A program made the position numbers and the translations under genes. 64,000 bases of DNA from Symbiodinium natans (lineage: Eukaryota; Sar; Dinophyceae; Suessiales; Symbiodiniaceae): the NCBI GenBank assembly GCA_905221605.1, contig CAJNDS010002114.1:505632-569631 (forward strand), read 5' to 3'. Shown in pieces: positions 55,136-64,000 of this stretch (the first letter of the stretch is position 1; every line of letters starts with the position of its first letter). Under the pieces are notes generated by a model that saw only the letters and a program-made list of their open reading frames with translations, was not told the DNA's origin and made no database searches.

Positions 55136-55988
55136 AGCGACCTACCACCGTTCTAGTGACTGCATGACACATTTTCTGATGCCGACTGATTTATATATTC
55201 ATTCTTTGCGAACTCTCTAACAGATGTTCAGTCAAAGCGCACGAACGCTGCGAACGAGCCCTTTCATCTCAAGGCCCGCAGTCGGCGCACCGCCTCGCTG
55301 CGCCTGTGGCCGCAGCCCTCCGCGGGAAGGCCCCCGATCCATGAGATGCAAGCAAAAGGGGCTTTAGCTAATGCCCTGCGTTGTTTGTTTGAAGCCGGTG
55401 TTTTGTTTTGTGGGATTTGGTTGTTCTATGTTACTTAGGCAGGATTCAGGGTCTTCGGGCTTGCCTTTCACGGCAGTCTTTCTTCGCACCCATCGGCTGT
55501 GTGAGGGTACTGGGCCGGGCTTGAGTTTCTAGCATGTCACTTGGAGGCCATCACCTGAGTTTAAACATTTAAAACAGCCAAATCTCGCAATCCTACCATT
55601 CCGACCCTAGACCGTAAAGCCTCCTTGAAAGCCCAGACCTGACACCCTCACCAAAGTTGTCCTTGCTCGAGGAAGTGCCTGCAGAGAAGCCAGGCAGGCT
55701 CCATTGCTTCGCATCAGACCGGTAATGAGAAGCCAGTCGCCGAACTCCGACAAGAACATTCTAATCGCTTTCTTCCTACGCAATGACTGCACACAGCTAT
55801 TCACGACTATGTTTTTCATCTTCTCGTTGAGCTGTTCAACTGTTCCCAAGCCTTCCCCGGAATGCGCGGGTTGGAATCGGCATGACCCTCGCCGCGGTTC
55901 CATGCAATTGCGCGCCCTTGCTGTTGCGACGGGCATATTCTGTTCCGTGAATGGCAACGCTCTCGGTGTTTTCAGGCAACGCTCTTGT

Positions 55989-56048
55989 TAAACCCTAAAC
56001 CCTAAACCCTAAACCCTAAACCCTAAACCCTAAACCCTAAACCCTAAA
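55989..56048 (+). repeat. short interstitial telomeric array (CCCTAAA)8
   Basis: Eight to nine perfect CCCTAAA units in the same orientation as the 22.5-kb array, directly downstream (on the minus strand) of the stop of a coding-like frame. Confidence 0.97.
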
Positions 56049-56060
56049 GCGGTGCCTTTT

Positions 56061-56342
56061 TCATGTAGCAACAGACGTTTCTTTGGCAGGTGGGGCACTT
56101 TTCGCCATGTCATCCATGTGGGATCCTCTTCTTTTCTGGTGCACGAATCTGTTGGGGATGTCCAAATCGCAAGGTTCGGGGGCCTCCTCTGACACCGATG
56201 CCGCATGGGGACCTCTAGTATCAGTATCGGTGTCTTCGAAATCATGCTCCCGCCCTGGCGCGCAAACCCGGCAGTGTTTTTGGCACAGAGTTTGAAAATT
56301 TAGTCTGGATAGCTCACTGGTAAGCAGAAAAGTACGTCGCAA
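56061..56342 (-). CDS. 3' exon of a minus-strand Cys-rich protein (hypothetical)
   Basis: The minus frame reads FQTLCQKHCRVCAPGREH, DFEDTDTDTRGPHAASV, SEEAPEPCDLDIPNRF, and so on, ending at a stop near 56061. The C-x2-HC-x2-C cluster followed by an acidic tail is protein-like and fits a zinc-binding end. It probably joins the frame at 56521-56680; I could not place a phase-consistent intron. Confidence 0.4.
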   Translation of the reverse strand: MRRTFLLTSELSRLNFQTLCQKHCRVCAPGREHDFEDTDTDTRGPHAASVSEEAPEPCDLDIPNRFVHQKRRGSHMDDMAKSAPPAKETSVAT

Positions 56343-56401
56343 GTAGGTAGTAAAAGCTTATGAGATCTACAGTATGTTAGCAAAGCTTCATAGAACATGA
56401 C

Positions 56402-56680
56402 TCAGACAATATAGCACATGTTATTTTCTGGGGACTTCTCCGAAGTTAGGAAAATAACGAATACCAGGGTTAGATAATATGGTTTCACGCGTTCCGTCCG
56501 AGATACATTTTTCAGTCGACCACAGCTTCGGCACAGCATTTTCTCGCAACCTTGAGGGTCTTTCGTTGCACGTTTTAGAGAGCGTCGTGGTGCAGGCGAG
56601 GTGCATCGACTGGCGCAAATGACACACTGCTTCATGTCGGCGTTTCGTAAGAAAACTTGAAGGCTATGGTTGAAAGCCAT
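56402..56680 (-). CDS. minus-strand Cys-rich zinc-finger-like exon (hypothetical)
   Basis: The minus frame contains MKQCVICASRCTSPAPR and GCEKMLCRSCGRL: CxxC-x3-C and CxxC pairs spaced like a zinc-binding fold. Downstream residues become AT-rich and unlikely to be coding, so the exon probably ends near 56520, where a G|GT donor exists on the minus strand. No named family was assigned. Confidence 0.4.
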   Translation of the reverse strand: MAFNHSLQVFLRNADMKQCVICASRCTSPAPRRSLKRATKDPQGCEKMLCRSCGRLKNVSRTERVKPYYLTLVFVIFLTSEKSPENNMCYIV

Positions 56681-57067
56681 TGGAGATTGTCAGTGATGAC
56701 ATATCTCGGATCCAGGGAACATCTTCATACTTAGCTAAGTTCGCGTCTATTTATGTAAGTCAAGTTACTTCTGATAACTTATAACAAGTGCCTGTCGTCA
56801 CATTCGGCTTTGGAACATTTGGACCGTGCTCCCGGCACAGTTCCACACGCAGGGCCCTTCATTTGGCTTCGACATCGTGCTCCCCCCTACGTCCAGCCTT
56901 GGTCCCGTGCTCGAGAAGGGCAGACTTGTGCTCGTGTCGACCCCCCTCACGACCAGCAAGCAGCACCTCGTAAAGAGAATGCGTGCGTGTGCTCCTCGAT
57001 CGTGAGACATTAAATTACGTCATCGTGTGTTTGAGTGTCTTTTGTTGTGCTCTTGGAGTTCAGGGTG

Positions 57068-57376
57068 CCCAGATTGCGCAGACGACCAAGCCTTTAATGC
57101 TCAAAATCTGAAGCTTCAGCTCGACACTGTAAGCTCGAAGCTGTTGTACAGGCGCTCCGGCTTCTCCGGCCTACGACCGGGCTCGGCACTCGACTCACAG
57201 CTGTGCAAGAACAGGGCTCTTGCGGCTTCAAGCCATAATGAACGCATCCAGGTGTACGGGTTCAGGAGGGAAAGCGGGTACATGATGGTAGAGGTTCGGG
57301 AGTCTTACATGGTTGCGGCGTTCGCCATTGAGAGACAAGCAAGAAACGACTCGCCGAGTCGAGGAGCCCAATCCTA
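57068..57376 (+). CDS. possible terminal exon, unknown product
   Basis: The frame reads QAFNAQNLKLQLDTVSSKLL, ALAASSHNERIQVYGFRRES, GYMMVEVRESYMVAAFAIER, and so on to TAA. It is about 100 residues of balanced composition; no family recognised. Confidence 0.3.
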
Positions 57377-57399
57377 ACAATGAAGCAGTACTCTCTCAG

Positions 57400-57720
57400 T
57401 AAGAATAAAGACATCCTATTTAAAGGGCTTTCTGCCCACAATCATAATTCTATTCTCATCATATTTTCCCCGTTCAGTAGTTTTTCTTATTTTCTTTCTC
57501 ATGTCTCTTGGTTTTTCATGCGTTCGCTTATTGCATGCGCGATTGTAATTTATAATGAAATGTGAAGATAAGAGAAAAAGATAACAAAAACTAGCCAATG
57601 AATGTGGTTTTACAAGAGAATTTAATCAGTGGATTAATTTAATGACTTCTTTCCTCCCTTTGGCACACTTTGTGATTACATTTTCTTTATTCTTATCTTC
57701 GTTTCGTTCACTTGCAACAG
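57400..57720. other. AT-rich block
   Basis: Abruptly AT-rich (TTTATTC, AATTTAAT words) against GC-balanced neighbours, with no gene visible. It may be an inserted element or a different intron type. Confidence 0.45.
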
Positions 57721-58419
57721 TCGCTACTCCTTGCACAACACCCCCAAAACCTGTAAACTAAGGCCGGCTAAGCCCCGAATCCAGACGCCTTAACCCGAAG
57801 CCAGGCCCTCCTCCTCTTTCCGGATGCACCGCTGAAGCTGCCACCCCTGGCCCCTGGTGGGCGCCACCTGGGCTCAAAGGAGGTACGTAGGGTTCCATAA
57901 GTCTATAGGTGTCGCCTTTTGAATTTCAGTGTGCTTAGGGCTTCAAGGAGTTGAAGAGTTTCAGAGTATTTTGGGGTGGTTGGGCAGGCTTTGAATTTTT
58001 TTAGAGGATGTAGAGCTTGCAGAGGCTGAAGCACAAACCCCAAACCGATGCCCCCTGCGTGTTCTCATGTGTTGAGCCACCTTGGGCTCTTAGCGACAGT
58101 TCTCCGGATTCTCTCCGCTGTCCCGGCCCACAACCCCGTCATATCCTGCTCAGTGCGCACAAAACCAAAATCGCAAGATATCCCGAGACATCCCGAGACC
58201 CTACGCGCCGAACCTGAGGCTTAGTCGTTGCTGCGCGCCCTTTGGATCGCATAGGGGATGGGGGGTGGCTTAGGACGCTTACTGTAAGGTTTCACAAACT
58301 TTGCGACTGCTTGATGGTTGTGACTTTGTGTGGGGCTTCGGAAGGTATAGGCATCCGATAAGGTACTGGAGCACTGGGAGGCTGAAGCCCAAAACATGAA
58401 AGCCCCAAGCCTTCCAGAG

Positions 58420-58823
58420 CAAGCAGCCGTCCCTTAATCCCCACTGCAGTTTGCGACTTTCACCGTGCTGCCACTTGGACTTGCGACGAACGACAACAGC
58501 CAAGCAAGGCCCGTGGCGCCACCTCGACTGGCCGATGCCAGACAGGCTGCTTGCAAACCGTTCGAATTGTTGAGCCGCTTGCAATCTTGCTACATGTACT
58601 CTTCTGCAAAGTCGGGAAGCTAATGCAGAGCCTTGAACGAGTTGGCCCAACAGCTCCATCCATGTTGTAGCGCACTCCAAGCAGCTTGAACTGCGCAATG
58701 ACGCAGGTGGCGGGAGGACAATAGCAAAGAAGCTGCGCTGGCAGAGGACTGTTTAGCAACGTCGCTGTTGTTTGTTCGGAGCAGCAAAGCTTTCTCAAGC
58801 GACGTCCCCTTTGGCTTTCGCAC
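58420..58823 (-). CDS. possible minus-strand coding segment, unknown
   Basis: Two overlapping minus frames look protein-like: LEKALLLRTNNSDVAKQSSA and AWSALQHGWSCWANSFKAL (58620-58823), and ARLQAAQQFERFASSLSG with VVRRKSKWQHGESRKLQW (about 58440-58600). A frameshift or intron would be needed to join them. Confidence 0.25.
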
Positions 58824-60779
58824 CCCCCCCCCCCCAGCCTCAGCTTGGGTCAGTCAAGCAGTCCGCTTCCGCTTGGGTCAGGCACGCCGCAGTGCTCCCA
58901 AGGTACACGTGCGATGAACCCGCAAGCGGTTGTTGGGAAGCCTTTCCGTTCACCGTTTCCCCAAGCAACAGTGATCCTGATCCTGTTTTGTGCTTTGTTC
59001 CGCCCTCAGAATTTTAGGGATCAGCATGTCAATGTACACACAGCTGGATAGCAGCTTGCAGAGCGAGTCTTGTCACGTTTTGCGTCATCGCCTTCAAGAC
59101 TTTCGCTGAACCACACAACTGTTTTTTTCGGAGCCAGTGAGAACAGTTTGGCCTGATGCCTGGGACCTTGTCTGTTATGTTTGTGGCACTTCTTCACATT
59201 GACATGTTGGTGCAAGCTTTTTCGATGGGCTTGCCTTCACGCTATTCGCGTTGTTCCGGCACAATGCTGGAGGGTTTCTTAGAAGGGCGGGGCTTCAGCC
59301 AAACTCAAGACGCCGAAGTTGCCCCAAGCAAGACACGGCCACGAGGAGCTCAGCGCGGCTGGCTTGCGCGTGACATCGCGCCCTGCTGCTGCTGATTTTT
59401 GTTGTGAGGGCGCTGGAATGGCTAAGGGAAGTTGCTGAGGGACATTTGAGAGATCACAGAATCACAGGTTCTGAAGATACGGGGCCCCAAGCAGACGACG
59501 TAGAACTTGAACCTGACAACCAGGTACGTGAGCTCCTATCCATGCGAGGTCTCCCTGACCAGGTGGGGGCTTCGGGAGGCTGAAGAGTTAGGACTGAGAG
59601 ACGGGGTTGCCACCTGCAAGACGTAGGACTCGACTTTAGTTGGGACCCTTGGGTGAGGGCGGACTGAGGCATCCTACCACTAGCAATTCCGGAAAGGGCA
59701 CGGAAACGTTCAGTCTAGCAGGTGGCTGGATTTCCTCAGCACTCTGCGGGATGCCAAAGAGGAGCCATGACTTGCGTTGACAGCGTCGAGAATGTGATTT
59801 TGCAGAAATGTTGCGGTGAGTTGCGGGGCTCGCAAAGCTGGATGTCGCGCCTTTCCGTCTCAACTTTCCTGTTGCCACAAAGAGACCGTTGAAACAGGAG
59901 CCTTGGTTTTGAGCTTGGTCTGGGTCCCTACGACTCTAAGAAGCTTTGCCAGATCTGTCACTGGATTTGGAAGGCCTTTGGGGGCTCCAACAGGGGATTG
60001 CAAGCCCAGCACAGCTTTCGAGTTAATGGTGTCACCCAATGTCATCCTGCCAAACCCCGAGACCTGAAAGCCGGGAGGATCTCCAGCACTTCTGCGCACA
60101 GCTGAGGTCGTTCCCTTAGGGTTTCTTCAGGTTTTTTTCAGGCTTCGAGCATCATGAACCATGGGTCGGGCAATTGGTGGGTCATTCTTTTGCTAGAAGC
60201 AGCCGTGCTCAGTTCCAAAAGCACCATCAACGGCCTTCGCTGGCATATCCAACTTCCCAACTTCCATAACGTCCGTACATGCTCGCCCCAGGGCTTGTAA
60301 ACTCAGACGTCGCAGGAAGGGCTCAAACGAGTAACTGCGTCGACGCCACAGTAGGGTAAACTGAGATCAGCTCACAGCTCTTTGAAAAACATACCCGAAA
60401 ACCTCGAAGCCCTCAATGTTCCAAGCCTCAAGACTGTATCGCCCACACCAAGCGATATGGCACATAAAGCCCGAGGGCGCGATGCAAATTTCGATGTTGG
60501 GAACTTGGGAACCGTGGCAGGGTCTGGGGTTTGGGCTGTGGCATCCTTGCTACGGCTTCTGCTGCATGATCTGGGAGCTGAACTGTTTGCAAAGGGGTGG
60601 GTTCCCTAAACCCGAAAGGAGAAGGAGATGCAGCTCATCCTCGCTGCAAGCCGTAATGTCGGTCGACTCCCCCTCCCATCCGAACTCCTCCCCTGCTGAA
60701 ATGTATCCAAGCCAGCTTTTCAGTCTGCCCTTTTGTTGAAAACCAGCCGGCCCGTTTTTCAGAGCGCCTAAGCTTCACT

Positions 60780-61148
60780 GTGATAGCTACAATGATGGGC
60801 GTCGCAAGCATCACAAGTGGAGGTGAGCGCATTGAAAGAAAGGACCCCAGAACCGGGGAGCCGAACGCCAGTTTGGGCCGCAAAAACCGAATCAAGATTG
60901 CAGACCTCAGTCAGCCTCAATGGCTTTGGACTGGGAGGGTCTCGGTAGTACGACCGAATCCTTATGATAATGTTTCGCCTTCAAACAACTATCCCGGCTG
61001 TGCCCTCTTCACCCGCCACCCAAAACATGTCATCCTATTCCGCCCAGAACGTACTCACTTGAAGCACTCCGCCAGGGCCGAAGGTGGAGAGGTGCAGCCT
61101 CCTCAGCAGTCCTGCTTTTGGAGTAGGGCGAGGGCGGGGGTGTCATGA
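60780..61148 (+). CDS. exon-like open frame, unknown product
   Basis: The frame reads MMGVASITSGGERIERKDPR, TGEPNASLGRKNRIKIA and continues open to 61148. The first 40 codons look best; a GC or GA donor after KIADL is possible. Product unknown. Confidence 0.3.
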   Translation: MIATMMGVASITSGGERIERKDPRTGEPNASLGRKNRIKIADLSQPQWLWTGRVSVVRPNPYDNVSPSNNYPGCALFTRHPKHVILFRPERTHLKHSARAEGGEVQPPQQSCFWSRARAGVS

Positions 61149-61791
61149 AGAAGGTAGGTTCGAAGGTTCAAAGCTCAACATCAAAGGTTTCCGGCCAGGG
61201 TGAATGATTGTTTCAAGCAATAACTTCATCAGAGTTGTAGCATTTTGCTTCAACATCGTTCGGAAATAATGTATGCTTTTTGTAGCTTGGCTCTTGACTT
61301 TCTAGTTGCCATCGTCAAGGATTCTTGACCACGCTGGTTCCAAAGCTTTGCGCCCCGGATTTTTAAAAACCTGAGCACCAAACCCTAGAGCCTCAACCCC
61401 CAACTAAAGTCTGGCAGGCGTAAAAATGGGTGGATGGGCGATGCCCGAAACTGCCGACGCCGCACCCCCGAGAGAAGAAGTCCAGTCGCGAGTGCTAGGC
61501 TGCTAGACCCCCAGCGCTTGCCTAGCGCTTGACACCTTGGCCTAGTTTACGATGCTTGCCAAAAGTCTCATCAAGCCAAAGCCCCTGAACCCTTTTCCAT
61601 CGTTCTACACTGAGAAAGCCAAACCCTCGCAGCGAACCGATGGTGCAAACAATCCTGGCACCCCGCCTCTGCAACGAATGCCAACACATTCCCCCACATC
61701 ATTCAAATCCCAAGCGTGCGTTGGACATGCTCCTCTTCGAAAAGGGAGGCCCTTGAACGAATCCGGAGTCCATCTTTTGGGGGCGGGGACC

Positions 61792-61985
61792 TAGGTATCT
61801 CCAGTTCCGCGACCGCATCCTTTTCGCAATCGCGGAGGCTGCGATGGAAGCCAAGGGGGCGCCCACCAAGCTTGGGGCCAGTTGGTATCAACAATACATT
61901 GCTGTATAGAGCGAATGGGATCGATGGAAATTTACTGTCCGCAAAATCCCGAAAGACCCATTTGGCGTGACTATGATAGGTTTAA
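61792..61985 (+). pseudogene. coding-like run with one in-frame TAG
   Basis: After an AG|G acceptor near 61791 the frame reads YLQFRDRILFAIAEAAMEAK, GAPTKLGASWYQQYIAV, TAG at 61907-61909, then SEWDRWKFTVRKIPKDPFG. Both sides of the TAG look equally coding, suggesting a single-base disabling change, a sequencing error or an unrecognised junction. Confidence 0.4.
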
Positions 61986-62064
61986 GGTTCCTGTGACCTG
62001 TGAACCCATAATGGTTCGAGATATGGTCCGTGCTGACGGTCACCTCAGTGTGATTTTCGAGTGA
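61912..62064 (+). CDS. alternative overlapping frame, unknown product
   Basis: A different frame over the same bases reads MGSMEIYCPQNPERPIWRDY, DRFKVPVTCEPIMVRDMVRA and DGHLSVIFE to TGA. It is also protein-like and competes with the frame that carries the TAG; only one is likely real, or the segment holds a frameshift. Confidence 0.35.
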   Translation, partial: RMGSMEIYCPQNPERPIWRDYDRFKVPVTCEPIMVRDMVRADGHLSVIFE

Positions 62065-62259
62065 AGAACGTTGCAAGCCGTCTACTCTGCATGCTACCCT
62101 GCTGAACACGATACCAAAAAAGCTTGAGATACAATGTGACGCAACCATGCAGAAGAGTGGATGCTGCTCATCTGCTCTCGATTTTGTGGTTTTAACTGTT
62201 TTCAACTCAGTTGGAGAACCAGAATGTCGAGCTGTCTTGCCATGCGATGTATCTGCCTG

Positions 62260-62391
62260 AGTAGGCACCTAAAAAAGAATCGGCCCGGTGGGCACGTTGT
62301 CTGCCGGCCACCCTATTGGAGCCATAAGTCCTCTGATAAGCATGGGCTGAACAGAGCGCACATTGGCACTCGAGGAAGTCCGCGTGTCTAA
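62260..62391 (+). CDS. possible terminal exon, unknown product
   Basis: The frame reads SRHLKKNRPGGHVVCRPPYW, SHKSSDKHGLNRAHIG, TRGSPRV, then TAA. Coding-like; may follow the 61.8-62.06 kb segment. Confidence 0.3.
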   Translation, partial: SRHLKKNRPGGHVVCRPPYWSHKSSDKHGLNRAHIGTRGSPRV

Positions 62392-63002
62392 GGGTATGCC
62401 CTGCAAGTTTCCGCCGGTTTTGAGAGTAAAGCTGGGAGGGAGATATGATATGGCCAGATGTATGCGCAAGATCTGCTAGTGCATATATGTGGCTGGATGA
62501 ATGTTCGGGGGCGCAGGGATTTCGAGGCTGCCACTGCCTGAGAGATGCGCGATGATCTGAGTGCTTCTAGCTGGACGCGTTGGTATCCAAGTAGGCTCTT
62601 CACAAGCACTCCTTGAGGGCCAGGAAAATCAAAGTCCAACCCTAAAGCCCTTAAACTGCTAAATGTTGTGTCAGCAAGGTAGCCTCCAAAACCCAAATCC
62701 GGGGGGCCACGAGATGGAGCCGCAGGCACCAGGGCCAGGGGAGCATTTGGAGCACTTGGACTCCGCGAAGCGAATGCGCCTCGAGCCGGAACCCAGGCGG
62801 CTGAGTTTTGGTTCTGGGGCGTGATTCGGTTAAGTTCAAGCATTAAAGGGTTCTGGGTCTTGAAGTGATGTTGAACAGGTGTTGGAGTGTTTTTGGCTTT
62901 ATGGGCTTTGGGGACTTGAGTGTTTGCTTCCTGGCGCGAACTTGCCTTGTGCGTTTGTTTGCCCAGGTCTAAGACCTCGGAGCCTTTTTTATAGAAGAGC
63001 AA
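62388..63002 (-). CDS. 204-codon minus-strand open frame, doubtful
   Basis: An uninterrupted minus frame including GYLADTTFSSLRALGLDFDF and GVLVKSLLGYQRVQLEALR. No domain, no conserved pattern and no neighbouring minus exon, so it may be chance. Confidence 0.2.
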   Translation of the reverse strand: MLFYKKGSEVLDLGKQTHKASSRQEANTQVPKAHKAKNTPTPVQHHFKTQNPLMLELNRITPQNQNSAAWVPARGAFASRSPSAPNAPLALVPAAPSRGPPDLGFGGYLADTTFSSLRALGLDFDFPGPQGVLVKSLLGYQRVQLEALRSSRISQAVAASKSLRPRTFIQPHICTSRSCAYIWPYHISLPALLSKPAETCRAYP

Positions 63003-63259
63003 AGGTCAGTCAAGTTCGGAGGAGGGTCAACGCTTTTCGAGTGTTGACTTCACGGAGGCCCCTCAAGCCCTCAAGAGTCCTACCTTTTCACGGCTGTATC
63101 TTTCAACGTCATGGAACAACACTCCCAGGCATAGCGCACCCAAACTGGTACATTCAGATCCAGGAAATGGACAGAATGCTTCAAGACTGCAAGACTTTGG
63201 GCCTCAGCGTTTGTGGTTTGTATAGTCGCTGGTTGTTTGCCTGTATTGGGGAGTTGTGA

Positions 63260-64000
63260 GTTTGACCTGGTCATGGAGGCCACTCGCTCTGCGCCTGGGC
63301 CGCGATGGCTTCGTGGCTTGCGCCGCTGCGCTGGGAGCCGCAGAGGCACTGGCAGGGTCGTGGGAGGGTCGCGGGGGGTGTAGTGCGGCTGGATGACTAC
63401 GAATGGCAGCATGTGCTTCCCAAAAATGGGATTGGTGTGAGATGGAGGGCTTGGCTCGTTTCTTCTTCTTGAGGTTTGTATCCGTGTCAACAAGTGTATG
63501 GAGTTTGCTACTATTCCGCAAGCGGAGACATGGCAGTGCCCAGGACATGCATGTCATGTGTTGGGAGATCAAGCAGGTATCCTTGCACTTTCGGGAGCTT
63601 TCGGGAAGTGGCCAGTGCACATCCTAAGCCCCCATCGATGCCTTTGGTTGCGCTTCTCAAGCCTAGTGATCACCGATTTCCCAACCCCAGGACCCAACCG
63701 TACCCAACCTCAGCCCCAGGCCGCCAAGTCGCTGTCCTGCTTGGACCAGTCGCTTGCCTAAGAAAGGGCTGGAGGCTTTCAGGGGAAGTTTAAAGTTCCT
63801 AACTCGCCCCAGCGGGCGTGTTAACGAGCCATGTTCCATTGTGGGAAGACGTTTGGGGTAGTGTCAATGTTATCAAATCACTCTGATCGTATACGTGCAG
63901 TATTCCGTGGGCACCTGGGCCGGGGGCACCCGTGTGCGGCTGGCTTTGAGATCATTTTATAAGACTCGAGGATTTGCAAATCCAAAGCCCACACACTGAG
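63260..64000. other. spacer, no gene recognised
   Basis: Short open frames on both strands without recognisable protein text. Confidence 0.35.

Overview
This window is nuclear DNA of a dinoflagellate, most likely a Symbiodiniaceae-like alga, although the sequence does not fix the genus. Four things point there. (1) In the two genes I could rebuild exon by exon, introns follow G|G[T/C/A]...AG|G rather than GT-AG: of 17 inferred donors about 4 are GT, 9 GC and 4 GA, every exon ends in G, and nearly every downstream exon starts with G. (2) A relic of the dinoflagellate trans-spliced leader lies at 44200-44220 (19 of 21 bases). (3) Interstitial CCCTAAA arrays occur at 22509-22850 and 55989-56048, and single telomere-like heptamers are scattered through introns and spacers. 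(4) Gene density is very low, exons are tiny (30-80 nt), introns are long and simple repeats are plentiful. No bacterial operon, rRNA, tRNA or CRISPR was seen.

Layout. 1.3-4.8 kb (+): a tetratricopeptide (TPR1) domain of the STI1/HOP co-chaperone type, split over at least six exons. 4.95-5.36 kb: a C-rich minisatellite. 5.4-22.5 kb: low-density sequence with a few anonymous exon-like segments (11.9, 14.4 and 15.5-16.0 kb) and a long hairpin at 11.5 kb. 22.5-22.85 kb: a large interstitial telomeric array. 23.45-26.0 kb: a GC-rich, frame-broken mobile-element-like relic, plus copy A of a dispersed repeat. 26-33 kb: spacer with short tandem repeats. 33.6-53.07 kb (+): an AFG1/LACE1 (ZapE family) AAA+ ATPase in about 14 exons over 19.4 kb. 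Its introns hold a TG/TGTC and 35-bp satellite complex with a 100-N assembly gap (36.1-37.8 kb), a 10-bp repeat (40.7 kb), an ~80-bp repeat (42.7-43.2 kb), and a tyrosine-recombinase element that carries the spliced-leader relic and copy B of the dispersed repeat (44.2-46.8 kb). 53-64 kb: anonymous exon-like segments on both strands, including a minus-strand Cys-rich (zinc-binding) segment at 56.0-56.7 kb, a short telomeric array, and a coding-like run with one stop codon at 61.8-62.0 kb.

Of the recognisable genes, the TPR protein would act in Hsp70/Hsp90 client handling and the AFG1 protein in mitochondrial inner-membrane protein quality control. Nothing shows them to be functionally linked; they are simply neighbours. 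All exon boundaries come from reading frame, family alignment from memory and splice consensus, without transcript evidence.
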